Shown piece after piece: positions 25,144 through 34,329 of a DNA stretch of 58,116 nucleotides. The translations under genes and the position numbers were made by a program. Location: NCBI GenBank assembly GCA_937139475.1, contig CAKZQF010000191.1:1-58116 (forward strand). Reading direction: 5' to 3'. Below the pieces are notes generated by a model, which worked only from the letters and a program-made list of their open reading frames with translations, had not been told where the DNA came from and did no database searches. The DNA comes from an uncultured Gammaproteobacteria bacterium (GTDB lineage: Bacteria; Pseudomonadota; Gammaproteobacteria; Enterobacterales; Psychrobiaceae). Position 1 is the first letter of the stretch. Every line of letters starts with the position of its first letter.

Positions 25144-27696
25144 TTAAAAGTTATAAGTTGCTTTAACGTAATAGTAACCGCCGTTAATACCAATTGGCGA
25201 AGTTGTTGGGTATAGCGACCCAGCCACCTCATTGTCATATGGCGTGATTTCATCAGGGGTTTCGTCGAACAAGTTCGTTGCCCCCGCAGTCAATCTCCAA
25301 TTGTCATCAACTGAATAGCTTACTTCAGCATCAAACACGACTTCAGAACCCGCATTAAACGGTAGACCTGAATCTAAGTGATCTTCAAAGATTGCACCCG
25401 CATAACGAATACGAGATAGCACTCTCCAATCACCGTTGGTGTGGTTAGCAGTTAGGTTGTAACGTAATGCTGGTAGATTGTCTTCCAACATTTTCACACG
25501 ATCCGCAGAGATGTTATCTGATGCACGGTCGACAACGGTTTGTGTCCAGTTGTATGCGAACGAGAATTTCGTTTCGCCACCGAACATATCCATATCATAA
25601 CTAGCAACAACGTCTACGCCTTGAGTCGTCGTATCAAAGTCATTGGTAAAGTATGAAATCTCAGTGAAGCTAGAAGCATCGGTCACGCCGGCAGCAATTA
25701 ATGCCGCACGATCAGCGTCATCGAGTTTAATGCCCGAGGTAGTTGAGATACGGTCAGTTACTTCAATGTTGAAGTAATCGATGGTGATGAAAAGACCATT
25801 ATCAAATGAACCAACTAGACCCAAGCTATAGCTTTCTGATTCTTCAGGTGTCAGCGTTGTACCACCTTTTTGCATTGAGATTGGATGCGTTGGTGGTAAC
25901 GTTGCGCGGTCAATTAGAGCACCATCGGTGCCAAATGCCGTTGTTACGTTACGTACTGTTGTTTGACCTATGGTAGGGGCCTTAAAGCCAGTACTTGCGG
26001 CACCGCGAAGTGCCCAGTCTTCAATAAACTCCCAGCGCGCTGAAATTTTACCTTTAGTGGTGTTACCAAAATCAGAGAAATCTTCAAAGCGTAACGCACC
26101 GCCCATCATGAAGTCATCAGTAAAATAAACTTCGGCATCCACATAAGCAGCGACACTTTGACGGCTTGTTTTACCAGCACTTCGCGCTGACAAACCAGGG
26201 AAGCCGTTAGAACCGATACCAAAGCCTTGAGATGCTAGCGGACCAATTTCCCAAGACTCTTGATCACCAGCAATTGCTTCAAATGATTCATTACGGTATT
26301 CCAAACCACCAGCTAAATTCATTGGCTCGTCATAATCGATATCAATAGATTTAGAGAAATCCAAGTTGATCATATCTTCTTGTTGAATGTATTTACCCGG
26401 ACTAAACTCCATTGGAGTTTCAGGGCCTAAAGAAGCATTAATGGTATTAGTGATCTTGTAATCAACTTCATTGCGACCGTGAGAGAAGCTTACGTCATAA
26501 AAAACTTCATCACCGAACTCACCTTTAGTACCAAATACCAATGAGCTATCAGTTACTTTACCACCAAATTTTGGCGTGAAGCCACCAGGTAGTATTTCAT
26601 TAAATGCAAAACAATCAGGATTGTTTAGTACTTCTGATACGTAGCGTGGATTATCTAACACGTTATCGCCAACAAGAATATCAGTTGGACAGTTACCGCT
26701 CATATCGCCAGTTAAGTCACCGACAAGTAACGTTGCTTCGCCATCTTCAGTTGGTGTTCCTTCGTTTACTCCACCGCGGTTTTGTGGATTACGGAAGTAG
26801 AAACCACCCTCTACATCACGTTTTGCGATATTACCAAATAAGTAAGCTTCTGCACCGTTGCCTAAATCTAAGCCAGCATTAACAAAAACTTTAAAGTCTT
26901 GCTTAATTTCTGGCGCGCCCCAAACTTGAGCCGGGTCGGCAACAGCGGTGTTACCTTCCGCGATAAGGCCTGCGGCATCATCACGCTGTACACTACGGCT
27001 TGTTGGATCAGACTGTTTCCATTCAAAAGATGTATTAACAAAACCGTTTGCTGTTAGCGGTAGGCCTAGGTTACCAGATAGCTGAACACCATCACCGTCG
27101 CCTTCGTAAAACTCACCCCATTTTACTTCCATCATGCCGCCTTCGCTAGCATTTTTCAGGGTAAAGTTCATTACACCTGCTAGTGCATCTGAGCCATACT
27201 GTGCTGCTGCGCCATCACGTAGAACATCAACCTGTTTGATTGCAGAAGAAGGGATCACTGATAAATCTGGGCCTTGTGCACCATCAGATAAGCCACCACC
27301 TAAAAAGGTAATTACCGCACTGCGATGGCGACGCTTACCATTAACCAGAATTAAGGTGTGATCAGATGCCAAACCACGTAGGTTAGCTGGACGTACTAAG
27401 GTTGAAGCGTCATTGATAGGTTGGTCATTAACATTGAAAGAAGGCACTACATTTTGTAGTAATGAGACCATGTCCGATGGACCCTGGCTCGCAATTTCCG
27501 CACCATCAATAATATCAACAGGAACAGCTGAGTCTGCTGCTGAACGAGGTGCTGCACGAGTACCGATAACTGAAATTTTTTCAGCTTTCTTTGATGCGGC
27601 TGATTCCGTTTCCTCTTCTGCTGCGTAAACCGATGTAGCTGTCAGAGCGGTAGCAACTGAAAGTGCTAAAGCAGTAACTTTAAAAGTCTTTTGCAT
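25144..27696 (-). CDS. TonB-dependent receptor, substrate unknown
   Basis: Outer-membrane transporter of about 850 residues. I chose the ATG at 27696 because it follows AAGGAAATC and begins the signal peptide MQKTFKVTALALSVATALT, cleaved after VYA; an upstream in-frame start at 27750 lacks these. A TonB-box-like KISVIGTR is followed by the plug (AADSAVPVDIIDGAEI, RGLASDHTLILVNGKRRHRSA, VDVLRDGAAAQYGSDALAGV) and a barrel ending VKATYNF. The QYGSDAIAGV-type plug is common among receptors for peptides, sugars or siderophores in Alteromonadales. Divergent neighbours are a LysR gene and the glutarate cluster; no operator is shared with the other receptors here, so it is probably separately controlled. 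Confidence 0.9.
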   Translation of the reverse strand: MQKTFKVTALALSVATALTATSVYAAEEETESAASKKAEKISVIGTRAAPRSAADSAVPVDIIDGAEIASQGPSDMVSLLQNVVPSFNVNDQPINDASTLVRPANLRGLASDHTLILVNGKRRHRSAVITFLGGGLSDGAQGPDLSVIPSSAIKQVDVLRDGAAAQYGSDALAGVMNFTLKNASEGGMMEVKWGEFYEGDGDGVQLSGNLGLPLTANGFVNTSFEWKQSDPTSRSVQRDDAAGLIAEGNTAVADPAQVWGAPEIKQDFKVFVNAGLDLGNGAEAYLFGNIAKRDVEGGFYFRNPQNRGGVNEGTPTEDGEATLLVGDLTGDMSGNCPTDILVGDNVLDNPRYVSEVLNNPDCFAFNEILPGGFTPKFGGKVTDSSLVFGTKGEFGDEVFYDVSFSHGRNEVDYKITNTINASLGPETPMEFSPGKYIQQEDMINLDFSKSIDIDYDEPMNLAGGLEYRNESFEAIAGDQESWEIGPLASQGFGIGSNGFPGLSARSAGKTSRQSVAAYVDAEVYFTDDFMMGGALRFEDFSDFGNTTKGKISARWEFIEDWALRGAASTGFKAPTIGQTTVRNVTTAFGTDGALIDRATLPPTHPISMQKGGTTLTPEESESYSLGLVGSFDNGLFITIDYFNIEVTDRISTTSGIKLDDADRAALIAAGVTDASSFTEISYFTNDFDTTTQGVDVVASYDMDMFGGETKFSFAYNWTQTVVDRASDNISADRVKMLEDNLPALRYNLTANHTNGDWRVLSRIRYAGAIFEDHLDSGLPFNAGSEVVFDAEVSYSVDDNWRLTAGATNLFDETPDEITPYDNEVAGSLYPTTSPIGINGGYYYVKATYNF

Positions 27697-27906
27697 TCTG
27701 ATTTCCTTTTTACATAGTATTTGTTGTTGATTCTTTTTAAGTTCGATCAATCAACAACAACTATAGCGCAACATTTAATTAACAATCAATGTTTTTTTGA
27801 TATGACACTCAAAGTTACGTGGTAAATGGCGAACACCTTTTACCATCAGCGTCACAAGCAACAGAAAGCAACCATCTATTAACAAAAAGTAACAATAAAG
27901 AACGAT

Positions 27907-28776
27907 TTAGTAATTCTTTTTAATAAATTCCATAAATACTTTGCTGGCATTTGAAAGATAATGACTTTTTTTCCAAGCAAGGCCTAGCGTCAAAACAATT
28001 TGTGGTGAGAAAGGTATCGCGGTTAATTCACTCGAGTCACTCATAATGCCACTTAAGCAGCTTGTGATACCGACATTGTTTTTGACCAACGATTTTTGCA
28101 GCTCAATGAGGTTTGTTTCCATTTTAATATCTAATGCAACGCTATGCTTTTTTGAGTATTGACTAACAGCTTCACGTAGAAAGTATCCCTCTCGAAATAA
28201 TACCAAAGGTTGCTGGCAAAAAGTTTCTAGGGACATGGAGTCAAATTTGGCCAATGGATGATTGATGGGTAAACCAACCATCATGGGCTCTTTAATTAAG
28301 TCTGTATAACGCAGTTGAGTTGATTCTTGTTCTGAGCGGATCAGTGCAATGTCAACTTCACCGTTTAATAACATCACCTCAAGCGCCGCTGTCCCCTGCT
28401 CAAAGAGCTGCACGGTAATATTTGGATATTGCTGTTTGAAGGCTAGTAGCACATCGGTAAAGTAATATGAGCCCATCATGGCAGATACACCAAAGCGCAC
28501 AACGCCACGGTTGAGATCCTTAAGTTCTTGTAACTGTAACTCAACTTGATTTGCATGCGCTAATAAACTACCCGCGGCCTGATATAGCACTTTTCCTTCC
28601 GCTGTGAGTAAATCATTCTTATCACTACGATTAATTAAATTTAATCCCAGCTGTCGCTCTAGTTTTTTTATCGCGATACTTAGCGCAGGTTGCGCTATAC
28701 CTATTTTTTTAGCTGCCTTGGTGAAATTCCCCATTTCAGCTAATTGTTTAAAGTAACTTAGTTGCTGCAGATTCAT
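27907..28776 (-). CDS. LysR-family regulator of the glutarate cluster (probable)
   Basis: Regulator of 289 residues. Helix-turn-helix at about residues 2-60 (LSYFKQLAEMGNFTKAAKKIGIAQPALSIAIKKLERQLG, in parts), followed by the effector domain (VVRFGVSAMMGSYYFTDVLLAF; GVVRFGVS hinge). It is divergent from gcdH with 103 bases between starts, an arrangement seen for GcdR-type activators of glutarate use. The intergenic segment is very AT-rich and holds an inverted repeat, AAATATAA / TTATATTT (28793-28818). The glutarate link is inferred from position. Confidence 0.85.
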   Translation of the reverse strand: MNLQQLSYFKQLAEMGNFTKAAKKIGIAQPALSIAIKKLERQLGLNLINRSDKNDLLTAEGKVLYQAAGSLLAHANQVELQLQELKDLNRGVVRFGVSAMMGSYYFTDVLLAFKQQYPNITVQLFEQGTAALEVMLLNGEVDIALIRSEQESTQLRYTDLIKEPMMVGLPINHPLAKFDSMSLETFCQQPLVLFREGYFLREAVSQYSKKHSVALDIKMETNLIELQKSLVKNNVGITSCLSGIMSDSSELTAIPFSPQIVLTLGLAWKKSHYLSNASKVFMEFIKKNY

Positions 28777-28879
28777 ATAATTTACTTATTAAAAATATAA
28801 CTTCAATATATTATATTTATACAAATTAAGAACGTAAAGTATCTGGTATATAAAGAACTAACACTAATTCGGAGTCACC

Positions 28880-30058
28880 ATGAGCAAACTAACCCCATTT
28901 AACTGGCAAGATCCTATGTTTTTAGACAGTCAATTAACTGAAGACGAGCGTATGATCCGCGATACAGCCCATTCATATTGCCAAGAAAAACTATTACCAC
29001 GCGCACTTGAAGGCAACAGAAATGAAGTTTTTGATCGTGAAATAATGCGTGAACTCGGTGAACTTGGCCTATTAGGCGCAACATTACCGGCTCAATATGG
29101 TGGCAGTGAAGTAAATTATGTTAGCTATGGTTTGATTGCGCGTGAAGTTGAGCGTGTGGACAGCGGTTACCGAAGTGCCATGAGCGTGCAGTCATCTTTG
29201 GTAATGCACCCTATATATACCTATGGTAGCGAAGCACAGCGCATGAAGTATTTGCCAAAGCTGGCTAGCGGTGAATGGGTTGGCTGTTTTGGTTTAACTG
29301 AACCAGATTCAGGTAGTGATCCAGCATCAATGCTAACTCGAGCGACAAAAGTTGACGGTGGCTATCGTCTTAGTGGCAATAAAATGTGGATCACCAACTC
29401 ACCGATTGCCGACGTATTTGTCGTTTGGGCCAAGCTTGAAGGCGTTATTCGTGGTTTTGTCCTTGAAAAAGGAATGGAAGGCTTATCAGCACCTAAGATA
29501 GAAGGTAAATTCTCGTTACGTGCTTCAATCACAGGTGAAATTGTGATGGATAATGTTTTTGTACCTGATGAGAACATGTTCCCTGAAATCAAAGGATTGG
29601 CTGGCCCGTTTGGCTGTTTGAACAAAGCACGTTACGGCATAGCTTGGGGTAGCATGGGAGCAGCAGAGTTTTGCTTTAATGCCGCTCGCACATACACCTT
29701 GGATCGCAAGCAGTTCAACCGCCCGCTGGCAGCAAATCAGCTGATCCAAAAGAAACTTGCTGATATGCAAACAGAAATCGCCTTAGCATTCCAAGGCTGT
29801 CTGCAGATGGGTCGCCTAATGGATAACAATCAATGTCCTGTAGAGCTTATCTCAATGCTTAAGCGCAACAACTGCGGCAAGGCATTGGATATTGCTCGCG
29901 TTGCACGTGACATGCATGGCGGCAACGGCATTAGTGACGAGTTTGGGGTTATTCGTCATGTGATGAACCTTGAAGCCGTTAACACCTACGAAGGCACCCA
30001 CGATGTCCATGCGCTCATTCTTGGCCGTGCTATCACTGGTATAGCGGCATTTTGCTAA
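28880..30058 (+). CDS. gcdH: Glutaryl-CoA dehydrogenase
   Basis: FAD enzyme that oxidizes and decarboxylates glutaryl-CoA to crotonyl-CoA in lysine, tryptophan and glutarate breakdown. It has 392 residues, standard for the family, and begins [24 protein letters not shown]. Signatures are [50 protein letters not shown], the FAD-contact [17 protein letters not shown] and the catalytic Glu of [16 protein letters not shown] (about Glu371). A GGAG ribosome site precedes the ATG. Its TAA overlaps the ATG of the CoA-transferase gene by one base, so the two are made together. Confidence 0.95.
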   Translation: MSKLTPFNWQDPMFLDSQLTEDERMIRDTAHSYCQEKLLPRALEGNRNEVFDREIMRELGELGLLGATLPAQYGGSEVNYVSYGLIAREVERVDSGYRSAMSVQSSLVMHPIYTYGSEAQRMKYLPKLASGEWVGCFGLTEPDSGSDPASMLTRATKVDGGYRLSGNKMWITNSPIADVFVVWAKLEGVIRGFVLEKGMEGLSAPKIEGKFSLRASITGEIVMDNVFVPDENMFPEIKGLAGPFGCLNKARYGIAWGSMGAAEFCFNAARTYTLDRKQFNRPLAANQLIQKKLADMQTEIALAFQGCLQMGRLMDNNQCPVELISMLKRNNCGKALDIARVARDMHGGNGISDEFGVIRHVMNLEAVNTYEGTHDVHALILGRAITGIAAFC

Positions 30059-31272
30059 TGAAAGGGGCATTAGATGGCATAAAAGTCATTGACCTGAGCC
30101 GCATTCTCGCGGGGCCTTGGGCCTCGCAGATGTTGGCAGATCTGGGCGCGCAAGTGATAAAAATTGAGCGCCCTAAAAAAGGGGATGACACACGTTATTG
30201 GGGGCCTCCTTTTATCAAGGAAGCAACAGATGACCAGCCACCGCAAGCTGCCTATTTTCATTGCGCCAATCGCAATAAGCAATCAATTTCCATTGATATT
30301 ACGCATGCTCAAGGTCAACAAATCATTCGCGATCTTGTGCAAGAGGCTGATGTTGTCATTGAAAATTATAAAGTTGGCGGGTTAGCAAAGTATGGTTTGG
30401 ATTATCAGTCGCTAAGAGAAATCAACCCCAACCTTGTTTATTGCTCTATCACAGGATTTGGTCAAACAGGCCCTTGTGCCGGTAAAGCTGGCTATGATGC
30501 GATGATTCAGGGCGAAGGTGGTTTAATGAGCCTAACCGGAGTGAGTGATGGCGAACCGATGAAGGTTGGTGTCGCCTTAGTTGATGTCATGACTGGTCTT
30601 TATAGCTGTAATGCCGTACTGGCCGCCTTAATGGCCCGTCATCAGACTAAGAGAGGTCAACATATTGATATCGCCTTACTCGATGTACAAATGGCTACAC
30701 TGGCTAACCAAGGTATGAACTACCTAGCGACGGGAAATAACCCAACGCGGTTAGGTAATGGTCACCCTAATATTGTGCCCTATCAGACGTTTGCCACAAA
30801 TGATGGCAGCATGATCTTAGCCGTTGGTAATGACAGTCAATTTGCTAAGTTTTGTCAGGTGATAGGCCAGCCGGAACTAGCGACAAGTCCATTGTTTGCA
30901 ACCAATGCTCAGCGGGTTACCCATCGTAGTGATCTAGTGCCTTTAGTGGCCAATGCTTTATCATTAAAGCCTACCGCATACTGGATTGACGCGCTGGAGC
31001 AAGTGGCTGTGCCATGTGGACCGGTCAATACACTTGAGCAGGTGTTTAAGCACCCGCAGACAGTACACCGGAAAATGGTTCGTGAAGTCCCTGATTGGGA
31101 TGAGAATATGATAAAAACAGTGGCAAGTCCGATCAATTTATCTGATACGCCAATTCAATATCATAGTGCGCCGCCCGAGCTCGGCCAACATACTCAGCAA
31201 ATCTTGATGAGTGAACTAAAGATGTCCGAGGCACAATTTAGTAATTTACTCAATCAAGGGGTTATAGGCTAA
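30058..31272 (+). CDS. CaiB/BaiF (class III) CoA-transferase, probable glutarate CoA-transferase
   Basis: Would activate glutarate to glutaryl-CoA, using succinyl-CoA as donor, for the GcdH made from the same transcript. The 404-residue protein shows the class III layout: LDGIKVIDLSRILAGPWASQMLADLGAQVIKIE at the N terminus (in parts), GDDTRYWGPPF, the IVEN-like VVIENYKVGGLAKYGLDY, the catalytic Asp in GYDAMIQGEGGLMSLTG, and KRGQHIDIALLD. I begin at the ATG overlapping the gcdH stop (TAATG), not at the TTG six bases upstream. The donor and acceptor are inferred from the gcdH partner, as in the SUGCT family. Confidence 0.88.
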   Translation: MKGALDGIKVIDLSRILAGPWASQMLADLGAQVIKIERPKKGDDTRYWGPPFIKEATDDQPPQAAYFHCANRNKQSISIDITHAQGQQIIRDLVQEADVVIENYKVGGLAKYGLDYQSLREINPNLVYCSITGFGQTGPCAGKAGYDAMIQGEGGLMSLTGVSDGEPMKVGVALVDVMTGLYSCNAVLAALMARHQTKRGQHIDIALLDVQMATLANQGMNYLATGNNPTRLGNGHPNIVPYQTFATNDGSMILAVGNDSQFAKFCQVIGQPELATSPLFATNAQRVTHRSDLVPLVANALSLKPTAYWIDALEQVAVPCGPVNTLEQVFKHPQTVHRKMVREVPDWDENMIKTVASPINLSDTPIQYHSAPPELGQHTQQILMSELKMSEAQFSNLLNQGVIG

Positions 31273-31819
31273 CCCTATCCCAATAAATCGGTTGCTTCGC
31301 TAATACACTAAGCAACCGGTTAAATTCCTCAAATGATTTAATCGCCCTATCTTCTCCACACAGCCATCGCCATGTATGCCGGTAACAATTGGCGTTAAAC
31401 AGGTCATACTCGTGATAGCTAAAGATATCACTTGCCGCTTTATCGATACTTTCCTCAATCACAATAGGGTTGGATGACTGGTCACAAGCGATAAAAATAT
31501 GGGTCCCACTGCGCTGGGCAATAAGCCGCTGTGGCGAAATTGCACGAACAAGGCCATTACCATGAAGTTCCACAATGGTATTGCTGTCAACGACAATACC
31601 AGTATGAATGAACGCATTATATACCTCGCAGGCCACAATTGAGCCCGGCACCATTTGCGTATACTTACCGCTAGGGTGAAGCTCAGATGGGTCGCGTCCC
31701 ATCGCGCCACTTTTACTAATATGGCGCTCTCTATCTTGGCGCTTCAAATGGCTCTTCTCTTGATTATGTAAAAACAACGCGCCAAGCGCCGCACCAGCTA
31801 AGATAAAGGGTAATGGCAT
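31262..31819 (-). CDS. LRAT-like (NlpC/P60-fold) membrane-anchored protein
   Basis: Small protein of 185 residues with one N-terminal hydrophobic helix (PLPFILAGAALGALFL) and a soluble domain. The pattern PGSIVACEVYNAFIHTGIVVD, then VELHGNG and NANCYRHTWRWLCGE, places a His and an NC motif as in LRAT/H-rev107-type permuted papain folds, whose members act as acyltransferases or phospholipases. The catalytic His is probably in IHTGIVV and the Cys in NANC. The 3' end overlaps the CoA-transferase gene by 11 bases on the opposite strand. The function in bacteria is unknown, and I give no substrate. Confidence 0.72.
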   Translation of the reverse strand: MPLPFILAGAALGALFLHNQEKSHLKRQDRERHISKSGAMGRDPSELHPSGKYTQMVPGSIVACEVYNAFIHTGIVVDSNTIVELHGNGLVRAISPQRLIAQRSGTHIFIACDQSSNPIVIEESIDKAASDIFSYHEYDLFNANCYRHTWRWLCGEDRAIKSFEEFNRLLSVLAKQPIYWDRVSL

Positions 31820-31957
31820 AATTTCTCCTATCGTGTCAGCTTCCAGCTTAGCCTAAATCCATGCCTGAGGTTGTTAGCAACTGTTACAATTTATTTGGAT
31901 TTGGCCCATTAATCGCTTAAGCTAGATGCCCTTTTGCTTGTTACGCAGCTGTTATTA

Positions 31958-32581
31958 ATGTCTGAAACTTCACTTCTTTTGCTATTTCTGCCCACCAGCT
32001 TTTTTATCTCAATCACTCCAGGCATGTGTATGACCTTAGCGATGAGTCTCGGCATGACCATCGGCATTCGAAAAACCCTATTTATGATGTTTGGCGAAGT
32101 TCTTGGTGTTGCCACTGTGGTTATCGCCGCCGTTTTTGGCGTTGCAGCCTTAATGCTTAATTACCCAACCGCTTTTACTGTTTTTAAATGGCTAGGTGGC
32201 GCTTATCTATTTTATATCGGCGTTCAAATGTGGCTAAGCAAAGGTAAGTTGTCATTGAGCAATGACAGCAATGCCCCCTTGGAGGTATCTGGTAAAGCCC
32301 TGTTTAGCCAAGGTTATATTACCGCAGTAGCCAATCCAAAAGGTTGGGCATTTATGATGTCTCTATTGCCACCATTTATAAATAGTGATTTAGCTTTAGC
32401 GCCTCAACTCACCGCATTAACCTTAATTATCATGCTCACTGAATTCCTGTGCATGATGCTTTATGCCAGCGGCGGCAAAACACTTAAACACATGCTTGGC
32501 AATAGCGGCAATATCAAACTAGTAAACCGTGTGTCAGGTAGCTTAATGATGGCGATTGGCCTTTGGTTAGCCTTAGGCTAA
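31958..32581 (+). CDS. LysE/RhtB-family amino-acid exporter
   Basis: Inner-membrane efflux carrier of about 207 residues with six predicted helices. The family motif LPTSFFISITPGMCMTLAMSLGMTIGIRKTL (in parts) covers the first helix and loop; FKWLGGAYLFYIGVQMWL is the third. I chose ATG at 31958; an in-frame TTG at 31934 would add eight residues that do not look like a family start. Substrate could be threonine, homoserine or leucine and cannot be read. It lies alone between an LRAT-like gene and oxyR. Confidence 0.85.
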   Translation: MSETSLLLLFLPTSFFISITPGMCMTLAMSLGMTIGIRKTLFMMFGEVLGVATVVIAAVFGVAALMLNYPTAFTVFKWLGGAYLFYIGVQMWLSKGKLSLSNDSNAPLEVSGKALFSQGYITAVANPKGWAFMMSLLPPFINSDLALAPQLTALTLIIMLTEFLCMMLYASGGKTLKHMLGNSGNIKLVNRVSGSLMMAIGLWLALG

Positions 32582-32655
32582 CCCTTGCTTAGCCGCCCCT
32601 CTCATTCTATCATTGCTATATGTTAAAATTATCAAGTTTTTAATAGGTTGTGACA

Positions 32656-33561
32656 ATGATAAAAATCCGTGATCTGCAATACTTAAACGCCATCGATGAG
32701 CACAAACACTTTGGCCGCGCGGCGCAAGCCTGCTTTGTCAGCCAGCCAACATTAAGCGGTCAGTTAATGAAACTCGAAGAGCAATTAGGTTTGCAGTTGG
32801 TGGAACGCCATCGTCGCAATGTCATGCTTACCCCAGCTGGCGAGCAATTAGTACAAGATGCACGTAAGGTATTACAGGCAGCCAGTGATTTTGAAGCTTC
32901 TGCTAAAGCACTACTTGACCCATTGGCTGGCGATTTACATGTCGGGCTGATTCCCACTCTCGCACCTTATTTACTACCGCATATCATGGCGCCACTGCGT
33001 AAGAGCTTGCCAAACATTAAGTTCTTTTTGCACGAGAACCAAACCAAGGTACTGCTAGAACAACTCGATAACGGAAAACTAGATATTCTAATCCTGCCAT
33101 ATCTCCCAGAAATGGATAAGTTTGAGTCCTATCAGCTATTCGATGAGCCGCTTATTCTGGCTTCACCAAAAGAACACCCGTTAACCAAACACAAGCAACT
33201 CAATTTGACCGACTTACACGGACATAAAATTTTGACCCTGGAGGATGGCCACTGCTTAAAAGACCAAGCCATGGGCTATTGCTTTGCAGCAGGAGCCCAA
33301 GAAGATACTAGTTTTCAGGCCACCAGCTTGGAGACACTGCGACACATGGTCGCCAGCGGCATGGGCGTTACCCTATTGCCAGGGTTAGCGACACAAGATA
33401 AGTTCAATAGTGATGCAATTGACTATATTGAGTTTGCAAAGCCAGCCCCTATACGTGGGATCTCGCTGGTGATAAGACCCAATTACTCACGCATGGAATG
33501 CGTTCGCGCCATTGTGGCAACAATCCGCCAGGCAACAGAGCGATACCAAGCCAAGCTATAG
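32656..33561 (+). CDS. oxyR: Hydrogen-peroxide sensor and transcription activator OxyR
   Basis: LysR-type regulator that forms a disulfide when oxidized and then activates peroxide defences. HTH at about 1-60 (HFGRAAQACFVSQPTLSGQLMKLEEQLG, in parts). The redox pair is Cys200 and Cys209 in EDGHCLKDQAMGYCF, equivalent to E. coli Cys199 and Cys208. ATG at 32656 is chosen because the protein then starts MIKIRDLQYL as OxyR does; a GTG two codons earlier is too close to the AGG site. It is followed by ahpC and ahpF, with an OxyR-like operator overlapping its own last bases. Confidence 0.95.
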   Translation: MIKIRDLQYLNAIDEHKHFGRAAQACFVSQPTLSGQLMKLEEQLGLQLVERHRRNVMLTPAGEQLVQDARKVLQAASDFEASAKALLDPLAGDLHVGLIPTLAPYLLPHIMAPLRKSLPNIKFFLHENQTKVLLEQLDNGKLDILILPYLPEMDKFESYQLFDEPLILASPKEHPLTKHKQLNLTDLHGHKILTLEDGHCLKDQAMGYCFAAGAQEDTSFQATSLETLRHMVASGMGVTLLPGLATQDKFNSDAIDYIEFAKPAPIRGISLVIRPNYSRMECVRAIVATIRQATERYQAKL

Positions 33562-33594
33562 GCAAAACCTATCAATCCAATAAAAACTATCGAT
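33558..33594 (+). promoter_or_regulatory. OxyR-type tetrameric binding site upstream of ahpC
   Basis: Fits ATAG-N7-CTAT, 7 bases, ATAG-N7-CTAT: the first half is exact (ATAG at 33558, CTAT at 33569), the second reads ATAA-N7-CGAT. It lies about 95-130 bases before the ahpC ATG and overlaps the last codon of oxyR. Confidence 0.6.
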
Positions 33595-33687
33595 TATACT
33601 TATTTAATAGTCCTCGTTATTATTTATCTCGTTCTCAGGACAAAGGTTCTGAAAGAAAACGAATTTAAATACTAACGAGGAGTTCAC

Positions 33688-34257
33688 ATGAACCAATCAC
33701 TAATCAATACTAAGTTACTTCCATTTAACGCAACAGCTTTCCACAACGGTGACTTTGTTGAAGTTAGCGAGCAAGACTTGGCCAACAAGTGGTCAGTAGT
33801 TTTCTTCTACCCAGCTGATTTTACCTTTGTATGTCCAACTGAATTAGGTGATATGGCTGACCATTACGCTGAACTACAAAGCATGGGCGTTGAAGTTTAC
33901 TCAGTATCAACTGATACACACTTCACCCACAAAGCATGGCATGACACATCTGACACTATTAACAAAATTAACTACCCAATGATTGGCGATCCAACAGGCG
34001 CAATCACTCGTAACTTCGGTGTAATGATTGAAGAAGAAGGCCTGGCTCTTCGCGGTACGTTCGTGATTAACCCTGAAGGCGAAATCAAAATTGCTGAAGT
34101 TCACGATTTAGGCATCGGCCGTAGCGCTTCAGAGCTTCTTCGTAAAATTAAAGCAGCACAATACGTAGCAGAACACGACGGCGAAGTATGTCCAGCGGCA
34201 TGGCAGCCGGGCGCCGAAACACTAGCACCGTCATTAGACTTAGTCGGCAAAATCTAA
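33688..34257 (+). CDS. ahpC: Alkyl hydroperoxide reductase subunit C (typical 2-Cys peroxiredoxin)
   Basis: Reduces hydrogen peroxide and organic hydroperoxides in the cytosol. 189 residues. Peroxidatic Cys49 is in [11 protein letters not shown] with YPADF before it, and resolving Cys168 in GEVCPAAW near the C terminus. A strong ACGAGGAGTTCAC leader provides the ribosome site. ahpF follows after 72 bases; the gap holds the hairpin CCTTAGTCCTCCACTTGGGGG region, which may moderate read-through. An OxyR-like site is upstream. Confidence 0.96.
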   Translation: MNQSLINTKLLPFNATAFHNGDFVEVSEQDLANKWSVVFFYPADFTFVCPTELGDMADHYAELQSMGVEVYSVSTDTHFTHKAWHDTSDTINKINYPMIGDPTGAITRNFGVMIEEEGLALRGTFVINPEGEIKIAEVHDLGIGRSASELLRKIKAAQYVAEHDGEVCPAAWQPGAETLAPSLDLVGKI

Positions 34258-34329
34258 GCTTCACTCTCCTTAGTCCTCCACTTGGGGGACTACTTTCCCA
34301 ACTATTGTTATCACCAAAGGTATCTATCC

